A DNA stretch of 64,000 nucleotides, from positions 1-64,000 of the forward strand of contig NZ_CANPVO010000015.1 of assembly GCF_947581785.1 (NCBI RefSeq), in the 5' to 3' direction. The notes beneath the pieces are model-generated. The model saw only the letters and a program-made list of their open reading frames with translations. It made no database searches and was not told where the DNA came from. Positions 43,666-51,905 of the stretch are shown piece by piece. The translations under genes and the position numbers were made by a program. Source of the stretch: Candidatus Palauibacter polyketidifaciens (GTDB lineage Bacteria; Gemmatimonadota; Gemmatimonadetes; Palauibacterales; Palauibacteraceae). Each line of letters opens with the position of its first letter. The stretch's first letter is position 1.

Positions 43666-44123
43666 TGGGACCAGCTCCAAACACGGAGACCGCGATCGAC
43701 GGAACCACGCCGGTCGGCGTGGGAGGCTGGCTACTGGTGTACCTCGGTGGGTCCATCCCCTTCCTGCTCGTCCATGCGGCGGGCCTGTCGGGATGGTTTC
43801 TCGACTATGCCCTTTGGCTGCTGGTCGCGATCTTCCTCGTCCTCGCGTCCCCGCTCGCCCTCATCCTCCTGAAGTCGCCACGCGCCCCGACGTGGAACGT
43901 CGTCGCGCTGTGGGTCGTCGCTCTCGTGATCACGCTGCGCGCGGCCGCCGTCCCCTTCAATCTCGAGACCGACGGGACGGCGCAGAGGAGGAACCCCGAG
44001 GAATGGGTGGCCGCGATCGCGATCCTCGCGGCCATCGTCGTCGGGTCTCTGGCGTGGGCGACGATCTGGACGGCCTATTTCCGGCGGTCGCTGCGCGTAC
44101 GGAACACGTTCCGTCCGCAGTGA
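43650..44123 (+). CDS. DUF2569-like four-helix membrane protein
   Basis: 157 residues with four hydrophobic helices. The opening GVGGWLLVYLGGSIPFLLVH matches the GGWLxL start of DUF2569 (YdgK-like) proteins, whose function is unknown. The start may be ATG 43650 or ATG 43665; neither has a clear ribosome site, so coupling to the flavin oxidase is likely. Confidence 0.65.
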   Translation: MAGALMGPAPNTETAIDGTTPVGVGGWLLVYLGGSIPFLLVHAAGLSGWFLDYALWLLVAIFLVLASPLALILLKSPRAPTWNVVALWVVALVITLRAAAVPFNLETDGTAQRRNPEEWVAAIAILAAIVVGSLAWATIWTAYFRRSLRVRNTFRPQ

Positions 44124-44171
44124 GGAGCGCGCACCGGGGTGGGAGAGACTGTCAGCCGACTTCGGGCACCT

Positions 44172-45494
44172 TCAGGGCGTCGGGGGAGGTCGCGCGGATT
44201 CCAGGCGGATCGCGGGGGGGAGGCGCCACACGGTGATGACGGGGACGTCGAACTCGTCCGTGTCGATGAAGGCGACGAGGCCATCCGGGCCGAAGGCGTC
44301 CGGCATGTCGGGCAGTGCGGCGGTTCCCGTCTCGAGCGTGCCGAGGTAGCGCCCGTCCGGGGCGATCACGTCGATGGGGCCCGCTTCGTCCGAACCCGGC
44401 TCCGTGCTCCGCTGGACCCACAGCGCGCCGTCCCAGGTCGCGCGCAGGGCCGCGATGACCGGCACTTCCGGGAAGAACCGCATGTTCTCGAGGGCCTCCC
44501 GCTGCAGCGACCTCATGTTTTCGATCATCTCGCGGACCGCGGCGGGCGGTGCGCTCCCGCGCTGCGTGATCGTGCGGTTGCTCTCGGCCTCGAGTTGCCG
44601 TTCGCGCTCCTCCCGTTCCATCTCCTCCGTCACGGCCAGCGGCCGGATCGGCCGGCGCAGGATGCGCGAGATTACGCCCGACGGATCGGTGAGCTTGACG
44701 GCCCAGGCCGACGAGTCCGAGAACGCGACCCCGCCCGATGGCAGCGCGTCGAACAGGAGGTCCGGTTCGAATCCCCATTCCTCGCGGATCATGTCTTCGA
44801 GATCGCCGCTCCGCGGGCCATCATCCGCGACCGGCGCCCGGGCCTCCGCGATGACGCGATCCTCGACGTCCTCCGAGGACATGTCGACGCGCTGGATCGT
44901 GCGTCCGCTACGGCCGATCAGCGTGCGCGCGCCCGTCCGCTCGGGTCGGAGGTTCGGGCGGCGCGCCATGGCGAACCCCATGCCCCCGCCGCTCTCCCTC
45001 ACCATGCGCTCGAACTCGCCGGCGGGGCTGAAGACGTGGTATCCCGCGTGCAGCATATCCTCGACCAGGGTCTGCCCGTCCTCCCACACGACGAGCTGCG
45101 TCGCCGCGCGGAACTCGCCCGGACCTTCGCCGGCGCGGCCGAACTCGCGCACGAAACGTCCTGTCGCATCCACCACGACGACGCGTGCGCTGGACTCCAT
45201 CCGGGTCCCGTCCAGGAGATAGAGGTTGCTCGCGCCGTCGAAGGCGACGCCGGAGATGGACGTGAACTCCTCCCACTCGGCCGCCGCGGCGGCGGACCCG
45301 ATGGCGTACACCAGCTCGAGGTCCGGCGAGACGGAACGATCCTCGCCGGGAAGCTCGACCGTCTCCTGCGCTTGCAGGCCGGCGCCCCCGAGCACCGCCC
45401 CAAGCACCGCCACCCGCCCGGCGGTGAACCCCCTCGCGAATCCCGCGGCGAGCCGCGGTCCGCGGCTGGCGCTCCGTCGTGACGGCACCTTCAT
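44172..45494 (-). CDS. Exported six-bladed beta-propeller protein
   Basis: About 440 residues. A signal peptide (VAVLGAVLGGAGLQAQ) precedes propeller strands such as SISGVAFDGASNLYLLDG, RVVVVDATGRFVREFGRAGEGPGEF and DVIAPDGRYLGTLETG, the 6-bladed NHL-like family common in Gemmatimonadota. A Glu/Arg-rich helix (EEMEREERERQLEAE) is inserted about residue 290. Start choice: ATG 45494 and ATG 45515 both follow a duplicated GGGGGCTGCCA element at about 8 nt, so either works. No enzyme motif seen. Confidence 0.72.
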   Translation of the reverse strand: MKVPSRRSASRGPRLAAGFARGFTAGRVAVLGAVLGGAGLQAQETVELPGEDRSVSPDLELVYAIGSAAAAAEWEEFTSISGVAFDGASNLYLLDGTRMESSARVVVVDATGRFVREFGRAGEGPGEFRAATQLVVWEDGQTLVEDMLHAGYHVFSPAGEFERMVRESGGGMGFAMARRPNLRPERTGARTLIGRSGRTIQRVDMSSEDVEDRVIAEARAPVADDGPRSGDLEDMIREEWGFEPDLLFDALPSGGVAFSDSSAWAVKLTDPSGVISRILRRPIRPLAVTEEMEREERERQLEAESNRTITQRGSAPPAAVREMIENMRSLQREALENMRFFPEVPVIAALRATWDGALWVQRSTEPGSDEAGPIDVIAPDGRYLGTLETGTAALPDMPDAFGPDGLVAFIDTDEFDVPVITVWRLPPAIRLESARPPPTP

Positions 45495-45619
45495 CCTGGC
45501 AGCCCCCTGCGGCATCTTGGCAGCCCCCCGCCGCGGCTTAGGTTTGTTCGAGTGTGGGCGCGGTGCCCGGTCCCGTCTCCACCGGGAATTCCGCGCCAAC
45601 TACTATGGAGGTAGTAGAT

Positions 45620-47026
45620 ATGATTCGCAAGCACTCTTCCCCCCCGGCCTCCGGCACGTCGATTCCCCTGATGTCTCGAATCCCCCTGCTCGCACCCGCC
45701 GCGCTCGGCGCCGTGGTCGCGTGGGCTGGCTGCGGCGGGGGAGACGCGCCTTCGGACGAACCCGCGGGGGGCGCGGAGGCCGGGGGCGCCGGGGCCGCGG
45801 CCGGCGACGCGCCGCCGCAGTTCGAGACAACGGAGGTCGCCGACGGGGTCTACCAGTTCCGCTGGGGCGGACACAACGGCCTGTTCGTCGTGACCTCGGA
45901 GGGAGGCTTCGCCTTCGATCCGATCTCCGTCGAGGCGGCCGCCACCTACGCGGAGGAGATTCGCCGGGTCGCACCGGGCGTCGAACTCGCGGCCATCGTC
46001 TACAGCCACCACCACGCAGACCACTCGACGGGCGCCGAGGTGCTGCGAGAAGCGTTCGGGGTCGACGTCCCCATTTACGCGCACCGGAACGCGGACGCAC
46101 CGCTCAGGGAGGCGGCGAACCCCGATCTTCCCCCACCCACGGACACCTTCAACGAGACGATGACGCTCGCGGGCGGCGAGATCGAACTCCACTACCTCGG
46201 CCGCAACAACGGTGACGACATCGCGGTGGGCTTCGTGCCGGCGCACAGCCTCGCCTTCGCGGTGGACTTCGTGGCGCGCGACCGGTTCGGGTACCAGGAC
46301 CTGTCCGGTTTCCACTTCCCCGACCAGTTCGACGCGATCGAGGGCCTGCTCGAGATCCCGTTCGAGACGATCGTGTTCGGGCACGGGCCGTCTGGAGACC
46401 GCGCCGCAGTCGAGCGGCAGCTCACCTACTACCGGGATCTGGACGCCGCCGTGCGGGCCGCTTTCGAGGCGGGGCTGAGCGAAGACGAGACGGCCGAGAC
46501 CGTCCTCATGGAGGACTACAGTCACTGGGACCGCTACGACGACTGGCGCGAACTCAACGTGCGCGGCATGCACCGGAAGCTCCTGGCCGCCGGCGTGGGC
46601 GAGGAAGTGGGTGAGCACGAGGAGGGCGGCGAGCACGACCGCGAGGGTCGCGAAGGCCGGGGCGAGCACGATGGCGAGAGTGGCGAGCACGGCGGCGAAG
46701 GCGGGCACGACGAGGGCGACGAAGGCGAGGAGTCGGGCGAGTACATCGAGCGGGACGCGACCTGGGATGCAACGCGACGTGGGGCTCGGCTCATCCTCTC
46801 CTACGATCCGGGGCGGGACGCCTTCGTGGGGACCGTCGAGAACACGACCGACGAGACGCTGTGCGCGGTGCGTGTCGAAGTCCACCTCTCCTCGGGAACG
46901 GAACTCGGACCCACGCAGCGGACGAACGTTGACCCGGGCGGGACGACCGAGGTCGAGCTGGCGGCCGGCGGAGAGGCCTTCGAGCGCTGGACCGCGCACC
47001 CCGAAATGTCGCGCTGCGCAGGGTAG
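45620..47026 (+). CDS. Metallo-beta-lactamase fold lipoprotein with His/Glu-rich linker
   Basis: 468 residues from ATG 45620 (GGAGG 8 nt upstream). The lipobox is VVAWAGCGG. The MBL zinc motif is SHHHADHS (about residues 128-135), with later ligands around AFAVDFVARD and FGHGPSGD. Residues about 327-373 are a low-complexity acidic, His- and Gly-rich linker (EHEEGGEHDREGREGRGEHD). A C-terminal beta domain follows (GTVENTTDETLCAVRVEVHL, FxLYD-like). It is probably an extracytoplasmic hydrolase of a lactone, ester or phosphate; the linker could bind metal. The palindromic repeat lies directly after the stop. Confidence 0.85.
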   Translation: MIRKHSSPPASGTSIPLMSRIPLLAPAALGAVVAWAGCGGGDAPSDEPAGGAEAGGAGAAAGDAPPQFETTEVADGVYQFRWGGHNGLFVVTSEGGFAFDPISVEAAATYAEEIRRVAPGVELAAIVYSHHHADHSTGAEVLREAFGVDVPIYAHRNADAPLREAANPDLPPPTDTFNETMTLAGGEIELHYLGRNNGDDIAVGFVPAHSLAFAVDFVARDRFGYQDLSGFHFPDQFDAIEGLLEIPFETIVFGHGPSGDRAAVERQLTYYRDLDAAVRAAFEAGLSEDETAETVLMEDYSHWDRYDDWRELNVRGMHRKLLAAGVGEEVGEHEEGGEHDREGREGRGEHDGESGEHGGEGGHDEGDEGEESGEYIERDATWDATRRGARLILSYDPGRDAFVGTVENTTDETLCAVRVEVHLSSGTELGPTQRTNVDPGGTTEVELAAGGEAFERWTAHPEMSRCAG

Positions 47027-47028
47027 GA

Positions 47029-47048
47029 GACGTTCCCGCGGGAACGTC
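47029..47048. repeat. Dispersed 20-bp palindrome, copy 2
   Basis: GACGTTCCCGCGGGAACGTC again, starting 3 nt after the MBL gene stop and 28 nt before the start of the SRPBCC gene. Confidence 0.85.
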
Positions 47049-47075
47049 GTTCGGCGCTTTCACCAGAGAGAGACG

Positions 47076-47516
47076 TTGAAGGACCGCGTCTACACGGCAT
47101 CGCAGTGGGTGCCCAGCCCGCTGGACCGGACCTTCGCCTTCTTTTCCGACGCCTACAACCTGGAGCGGATCACACCGCCATTCGTGAAGTTCCGGATCGT
47201 GACCCCGCCGCCCATCGTGATGCGCGTGGGAACGCGAATCGATTATCGGCTACGGCTGCACGGAATCCCCATTCGGTGGCAGAGCGAGATCACGCACTGG
47301 GATCCGCCACACGGCTTCATCGACGAGCAGCGTCGCGGCCCGTATCGGAAATGGATCCACGAACACCGCTTCCGCGAGGAGGACGGAGGCACGCGCGTCG
47401 AGGACCACGTCATGTACGCGGTTCCGGGCGGCGTGCTGATCGACCGATGGTTCGTGCGCCCCGATCTCCTGCGGATCTTCGACTACCGCCAGCGCGTCAT
47501 CTCGGAATTGCTCTGA
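47076..47516 (+). CDS. SRPBCC (START-like) domain protein
   Basis: 146 residues from TTG 47076; the start is inferred from where the domain begins (KDRVYTASQWVPSPLDRTFAFFSDAYNLERIT), with AGAGAG upstream. It belongs to the SRPBCC ligand-pocket family, close to the proteins often fused to nucleotide-sugar epimerases (YfcH-like), with GTRIDYRLRLHGIPIRW and VEDHVMYAVPGG. These bind a hydrophobic ligand in a deep cavity; activity unknown. The gene is flanked on both sides by the dispersed palindrome. Confidence 0.8.
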   Translation: MKDRVYTASQWVPSPLDRTFAFFSDAYNLERITPPFVKFRIVTPPPIVMRVGTRIDYRLRLHGIPIRWQSEITHWDPPHGFIDEQRRGPYRKWIHEHRFREEDGGTRVEDHVMYAVPGGVLIDRWFVRPDLLRIFDYRQRVISELL

Positions 47517-47530
47517 GGCCAGGGGTCGGA

Positions 47531-47548
47531 GACGTTCCCGCGGGAACG
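47531..47548. repeat. Dispersed palindrome, copy 3 (18 of 20 bp)
   Basis: GACGTTCCCGCGGGAACG, then CG in place of TC, 14 nt after the SRPBCC stop. Same orientation-independent hairpin with a slightly shortened stem. Confidence 0.8.
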
Positions 47549-47682
47549 CGCCGGAGGGGCGCTGAGGGAACGGCTCGAGGGATGACGTAGCGGCGCGGTC
47601 GCCCTGGGCCCATCGCTGTCACGCCCGGCTCGCTGAGCCTACTATGAGCGCAACGGGACCCATCCGCGCGGGAGCTTGCACC

Positions 47683-50136
47683 ATGTCGATCCGTCGCTTC
47701 GCCGCCCCCATCCTTGCACTCGCCACGCTGCTCGTACCGCCATCCGGCCGGTTGGCTGCGCAGGAAGCCTACCGTACGCCACCTCCGGACGTCGTCGACA
47801 TCCTGGACGCTTCCCCGTTCCCCGAGGCGGTGATCAGTCCGTCGGGTGACCGGATGATCCTCGCATACAGCGAGAGCATGCCCGGGATCGAGGATCTGGC
47901 GGCGCCGATGCTGCGGCTGGCCGGACGCAGGATCAGTCCGGTCACCAACGGCATGCACGCCGCGCCACCGTTCGTGCGTTTCTCGGTCGTCGACCTGGAA
48001 GGCGGCGGCACGCGCGACGTCACCGGCGCCGAGGACGGCCTGGGACCACCGTTCTGGTCACCCGCCGGCGACGGCTTCGCCTTCACGCGAACGACCTCGG
48101 ACGGCGTCGCCCTCTGGCTGGCCGACCCGGCACCGGGCGCCGCGCGACCCCTTACGAACCCGTCGCTGAACGGCGCCCGCGGCGAACCCTGCTCCTGGAT
48201 GCCCGACGGTCGTGCGCTGCTCTGCCACTTCATCCCCGACGGCCGCGGCGCCCCGCCCACCCCGGCGGCGATCCCCGTCGGCCCCATCACGCAGGAATCC
48301 GGCGGCGAGGCCGCCCCTTCCTGGACCTTCCAGGACCTGCTGGAAGACGCCCACGACGAGGCGCTCTTCGATTACTACCTCACGTCGCAGCCGGCCCTCG
48401 TCGACGCCGCCACCGGAGCCACGCAGCCCATCGGCGCCCCGGCGGTCTACGAATCCCTCGACCCTTCACCCGGCGGCGAGTACTACCTGTCCGTCCGCAC
48501 GGTTCGCCCCTACTCGTACCTCGTGCCCGACTCCCGCTTCCCCAGGGAGGTGGAAGTCCTCGGCGGCGACGGCGCGCCCCTGCGCACGCTCGCCACGCTC
48601 CCGTTGGACGAGGGCGGCCCCGAACACCTGGGCTTTCGCCGCGCCGGTCTCCGCCAGTTCTCCTGGCGCCCCGGCGTGCCCGCGACCCTGGCCTACGTGG
48701 AAGCCCTCGACGGCGGCAACCCCGCGCTCGACGTCCCCCACCGCGACCGGGTGCTGACCCTCGCGGCGCCCTTCGACGGAGAGGGCACCGAACTCGTGCG
48801 CACCGAGCACCGCCTGGGTTCGGGCGCCTTCGGCTTCGGCTACCCGGTCCTGTGGGGCGAGGACGGCGAGACCGCCCTGGTGTACGAGTTCGACTGGCCG
48901 ACGCGGAGGTCCCGCGCCTGGGCCGTGCAGGCGTCCACTCCCGGCGTCCAGCCCGCGCTCCTCTGGGACCGCAGCACGGACGACTGGTACGGCAATCCGG
49001 GCGACCCGGTCATGAAGCAGGACGGGGCCGGCAAGCGGGTCGTTCACATGGACGGCACGAGCATCTTTCTGGCGGGCCCGGGAGGATCTCCGGAAGGAGA
49101 CCGGCCCTTCCTGGACCGGCTGGATCTGACGGACGACGCGCGGCAGCGACTCTTCCACTCGGGCGCAGGCAGCTACGAGACCGTGGTCGGTCTGGCGGAC
49201 GCACGCGCCGGCCGGATCGTCATCCGGCGCGAGACGAGCGAGGAGCCGCCGAACTACCACCTCGTCACGACGGCAAACGACGAGCGCACGGCCCTCACGT
49301 CCGTCCCCGACCCCCAGCCCCAGCTCGCGGGGATCACCAAGAGCAAGATCTACTACGAGCGCGACGACGGCATCCCGCTATCGGGCGAGCTGTACCTGCC
49401 CGCCGACTACGAGCCCGGCCAGAGGCTCCCGGTCCTGGTATGGGCCTACCCGCGCGAGTTCGCCGACGAGGACGGCGCCGGTCAGGTCAGGGGCTCGGCC
49501 CACCGCTTCACGACCATCTCCGGCGCCTCGCACCTCCTGCTGCTCACCCAGGGGTTCGCGGTGCTCAACGACGCCGCGATGCCGATCGTGGGCGGCTTCG
49601 CTGCGAACGACACCTACGTGGAACAGCTGGTGGCCAACGGCAGGGCCGCGGTGGACAAGCTCGTCGAGATGGGCGTGGCCGACCGTGACCGGGTCGGGAT
49701 CGCCGGCCACAGCTACGGAGCCTTCATGACCGCCAACATGCTGGCGCACTCCGACGATTTCGCCGCCGGCATCGCGCGCAGCGGCGCCTTCAACCGGAGC
49801 CTCACGCCCTTCGGCTTCCAGTACGAGCGCCGCACCTTCTGGGAGGCGCCGGAGGTCTACTTCCGCATGTCGGCCTTCATGCACGCGGAGAAGATCAACG
49901 AACCGCTCCTCCTGACCCACGGCGTCATCGACAACAACTCCGGGACCTTCCCCGTCCAGTCCGAGCGCATGTACCACGCCGTGAAGGGCCTGGGAGGCAC
50001 CGTCCGCCTGGTGATGCTGCCCCACGAGAGCCACGGCTACCGGGCCCGCGAATCGGTCCTGCACACCGTGTGGGAGACGTTCGACTGGATGCGCCGTCAC
50101 GTGAAGGAGCGGCAACCCGGCGCCCTGGTCCCCTAA
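47683..50136 (+). CDS. Exported prolyl-oligopeptidase family (S9) serine peptidase
   Basis: 817 residues from ATG 47683 (GGAG 8 nt upstream; ATG 47644 is in frame but weaker). After the signal peptide (APILALATLLVPPSGRLAAQ), residues about 50-520 form a beta-propeller that gates access, and 560-817 form the alpha/beta hydrolase domain: Ser in GHSYGAF (near 675), Asp in HGVIDNNSG (near 746), His in PHESHGY (near 780). It is similar to glutamyl-type S9 peptidases. It cuts short peptides outside the cytoplasm and fits the peptide-degrading theme of the window. Confidence 0.93.
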   Translation: MSIRRFAAPILALATLLVPPSGRLAAQEAYRTPPPDVVDILDASPFPEAVISPSGDRMILAYSESMPGIEDLAAPMLRLAGRRISPVTNGMHAAPPFVRFSVVDLEGGGTRDVTGAEDGLGPPFWSPAGDGFAFTRTTSDGVALWLADPAPGAARPLTNPSLNGARGEPCSWMPDGRALLCHFIPDGRGAPPTPAAIPVGPITQESGGEAAPSWTFQDLLEDAHDEALFDYYLTSQPALVDAATGATQPIGAPAVYESLDPSPGGEYYLSVRTVRPYSYLVPDSRFPREVEVLGGDGAPLRTLATLPLDEGGPEHLGFRRAGLRQFSWRPGVPATLAYVEALDGGNPALDVPHRDRVLTLAAPFDGEGTELVRTEHRLGSGAFGFGYPVLWGEDGETALVYEFDWPTRRSRAWAVQASTPGVQPALLWDRSTDDWYGNPGDPVMKQDGAGKRVVHMDGTSIFLAGPGGSPEGDRPFLDRLDLTDDARQRLFHSGAGSYETVVGLADARAGRIVIRRETSEEPPNYHLVTTANDERTALTSVPDPQPQLAGITKSKIYYERDDGIPLSGELYLPADYEPGQRLPVLVWAYPREFADEDGAGQVRGSAHRFTTISGASHLLLLTQGFAVLNDAAMPIVGGFAANDTYVEQLVANGRAAVDKLVEMGVADRDRVGIAGHSYGAFMTANMLAHSDDFAAGIARSGAFNRSLTPFGFQYERRTFWEAPEVYFRMSAFMHAEKINEPLLLTHGVIDNNSGTFPVQSERMYHAVKGLGGTVRLVMLPHESHGYRARESVLHTVWETFDWMRRHVKERQPGALVP

Positions 50137-50202
50137 TGAAGTGCGCCTCCCGGGCATCACACTCTCCAATTTCAAGACCACACCGTGACCACAAACTGGC
50201 CG

Positions 50203-50601
50203 TCACCGGATCTGCACGACGGTCACGCCGTCGATCTCGAGGTCGGACCAGCTTCGGTCGGCGGTGAGGACCGGGAGACCGAGGCTGCTTGCGGTGGCCA
50301 GACAGGCCCGGTCACCCAGTCCGAGGCCCTGGCGCCGTGTCCTCATACGATAGGAGCCGCTGAGCAGCGCCGCCTGGCGGTCGAAGGGAATGATTTCGAC
50401 CCCCAATCCCCGGACGACGCGCGCCACCGTCACGGAGGACAGGCCGTCTTGCGAGAGACGTGCCGCGACCTCGGCCACGTTCACCGATGACATGGCGGCT
50501 CCTCGCTTGAGCGCGCGTTCGACGCGAACCGCCCCCGGTTCATTCAGCAGGGCCGCCAGGACGGCCGAGGCGTCTAGGACAGCCTCGGCCGGTTCATTCA
50601 C
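50203..50601 (-). CDS. PIN-domain ribonuclease toxin
   Basis: 132 residues from GTG 50601, which overlaps the antitoxin stop by 8 nt; an in-frame ATG at 50637 would give a longer overlap. The acidic PIN residues are intact: AVLDASAVLAALL, NVAEVAARL, GLGDRACLATA and VLTADRSWSDL. It should be a Mg2+-dependent RNase controlled by the AbrB-type protein upstream. Confidence 0.86.
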   Translation of the reverse strand: MNEPAEAVLDASAVLAALLNEPGAVRVERALKRGAAMSSVNVAEVAARLSQDGLSSVTVARVVRGLGVEIIPFDRQAALLSGSYRMRTRRQGLGLGDRACLATASSLGLPVLTADRSWSDLEIDGVTVVQIR

Positions 50602-50902
50602 GGGCGGCTTCGGCTCGCCGTTCCAGGATGAATTCATCGACGCCGCCGGAGCCCTTCCGGTGCCGGCGCACGATGGCCTGCAGCCGCGCGAGTGCGGCGC
50701 TGGTGGTGCGCAGCCGGATCGTGTCGCCCTCCAGGCCCATTATCAGTTGCTGCCGGCCCTGAATGTCCAGTGCGCGGCGGAAGCGGGCGGGGACCACCAG
50801 CCGGCCGGCTTCGTCGATCGTCACGCGTTCGGTGTCGGGCACCGAATCCGGCATGGAGTCCGGCGAAGCATCGGTCGGCGAGTTCCGGTTCTCTTTCTTC
50901 AT
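50594..50902 (-). CDS. AbrB/MazE-type antitoxin
   Basis: 102 residues from ATG 50902, with GGAG 5 nt upstream. After a polar N-terminus rich in Asp, Pro and Ser, the swapped-hairpin DNA-binding domain is VTIDEAGRLVVPARFRRAL followed by QQLIMGLEGDTIRLRT. The C-terminal helix (ALARLQAIVRRHRKGSGGVDEF) probably contacts the PIN toxin. Pairing AbrB-fold antitoxins with PIN toxins is common. An inverted repeat covers its start region. Confidence 0.83.
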   Translation of the reverse strand: MKKENRNSPTDASPDSMPDSVPDTERVTIDEAGRLVVPARFRRALDIQGRQQLIMGLEGDTIRLRTTSAALARLQAIVRRHRKGSGGVDEFILERRAEAARE

Positions 50903-50944
50903 GGTATACTCCGTGTTTATGGCATATTTTGCGAAGATACCATG
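50900..50944. promoter_or_regulatory. Inverted repeat over the AbrB/PIN promoter
   Basis: CATGGTAT (50900-50907) and ATACCATG (50937-50944) are perfect 8-bp inverted repeats, 29 bp apart, in an AT-rich stretch that must contain the antitoxin promoter; one arm includes the start codon. The intervening TATGGCATA is itself symmetric. Autoregulation by the AbrB-type antitoxin is the natural reading but is inferred. Confidence 0.45.
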
Positions 50945-51109
50945 TCGAGAGCCGAGGCACGAGAGGTAGACTTCGTAACCCGTCCGCGGTGAGATTCCGC
51001 TGCTGCATGCCACACGTCGCTTTCGTCGATACGATAGGGACCGCCGCTCCGATTCCGCAGTTTCGCGACGGCGATCAACGCGGGATCATCGAATCAGGAA
51101 GGGTTCAGC

Positions 51110-51898
51110 GTGATCACACTTGAGGGGAAGACCGCCATCGTCACAGGGGCGGCGAAGGGGATCGGCGCCGCGTGCGCGCTCGCCTTCGCCCGTCACGGGG
51201 CGGATGTCGTGCTGGGGGACGTGCTGGAGGAGCGCTGCGCGGACACGGCGCGCCGCATCGCGAAGGAGACGGGGCGGGAGACGCTCGCGGTGCGTGCGGA
51301 CGTGAGCGAGGAGCGCGACTGCGCGGCCCTGCTCGAGGCCTGCACGGAACGCTTCGGCCGCTGCGACATCCTGCTCAACAACGCGGGGATCATCGCGGCG
51401 GGCTCGATTCTGGACGCCGAAGTCGAGGACTTCGACCGGGTGCTGGGCGTGAACCTGCGCGGGACCTTCCTCGTCTCCCGTCTCGTGGCGCGGGACATGG
51501 TCGCGCGCGGGGTGAAGGGGTCGATCATCCACATGTCGTCGACGAACGCGGTGGTGACGATTCCGAACCAGCTCGCCTACGCGGCCTCCAAGGGCGGGGT
51601 CATGCAGCTCACGAAGGTGATGGCCATCGCGCTCGCGCCGCACGACATCCGGGTCAACGCGATCGGGCCGGGGACGATCGTCACCGACATCCTCGACTCG
51701 GTGATCGCCGACGAGGAAGCGCGGCGCACGATCCTCTCCCGCACGCCGCTGGGACGGTTCGGGGACCCGGCCGAGATCGGGACGGTGGCCGTCTTCCTCG
51801 CGAGCGACTACGCCTCGTACCTCACGGGGGAGACCATCTACCCGGACGGCGGACGGCTGGCGCTGAACTACACGGTTCCATTGCGGGAAGACGGGTGA
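51110..51898 (+). CDS. Short-chain dehydrogenase/reductase
   Basis: 262 residues from GTG 51110, with AGGAAGGG upstream. The classical SDR motifs are TGAAKGIG (NAD(P) binding), NNAGI, the catalytic Ser in IIHMSSTNA and YAASK (Tyr/Lys), with GPGTIVTDIL after it. It oxidises or reduces a hydroxyl/keto group on a small molecule. Only 7 nt separate it from the hydantoinase-like gene, so they probably form one operon; the dehydrogenase could process a hydantoinase product or a shared substrate. Confidence 0.93.
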   Translation: MITLEGKTAIVTGAAKGIGAACALAFARHGADVVLGDVLEERCADTARRIAKETGRETLAVRADVSEERDCAALLEACTERFGRCDILLNNAGIIAAGSILDAEVEDFDRVLGVNLRGTFLVSRLVARDMVARGVKGSIIHMSSTNAVVTIPNQLAYAASKGGVMQLTKVMAIALAPHDIRVNAIGPGTIVTDILDSVIADEEARRTILSRTPLGRFGDPAEIGTVAVFLASDYASYLTGETIYPDGGRLALNYTVPLREDG

Positions 51899-51905
51899 TG
51901 GGCGC

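Noticed and set aside
47029..47548. Composite transposon around the SRPBCC gene
   Set aside because: The flanking palindromes are short, no transposase or target-site duplication is visible, and the element also occurs singly.
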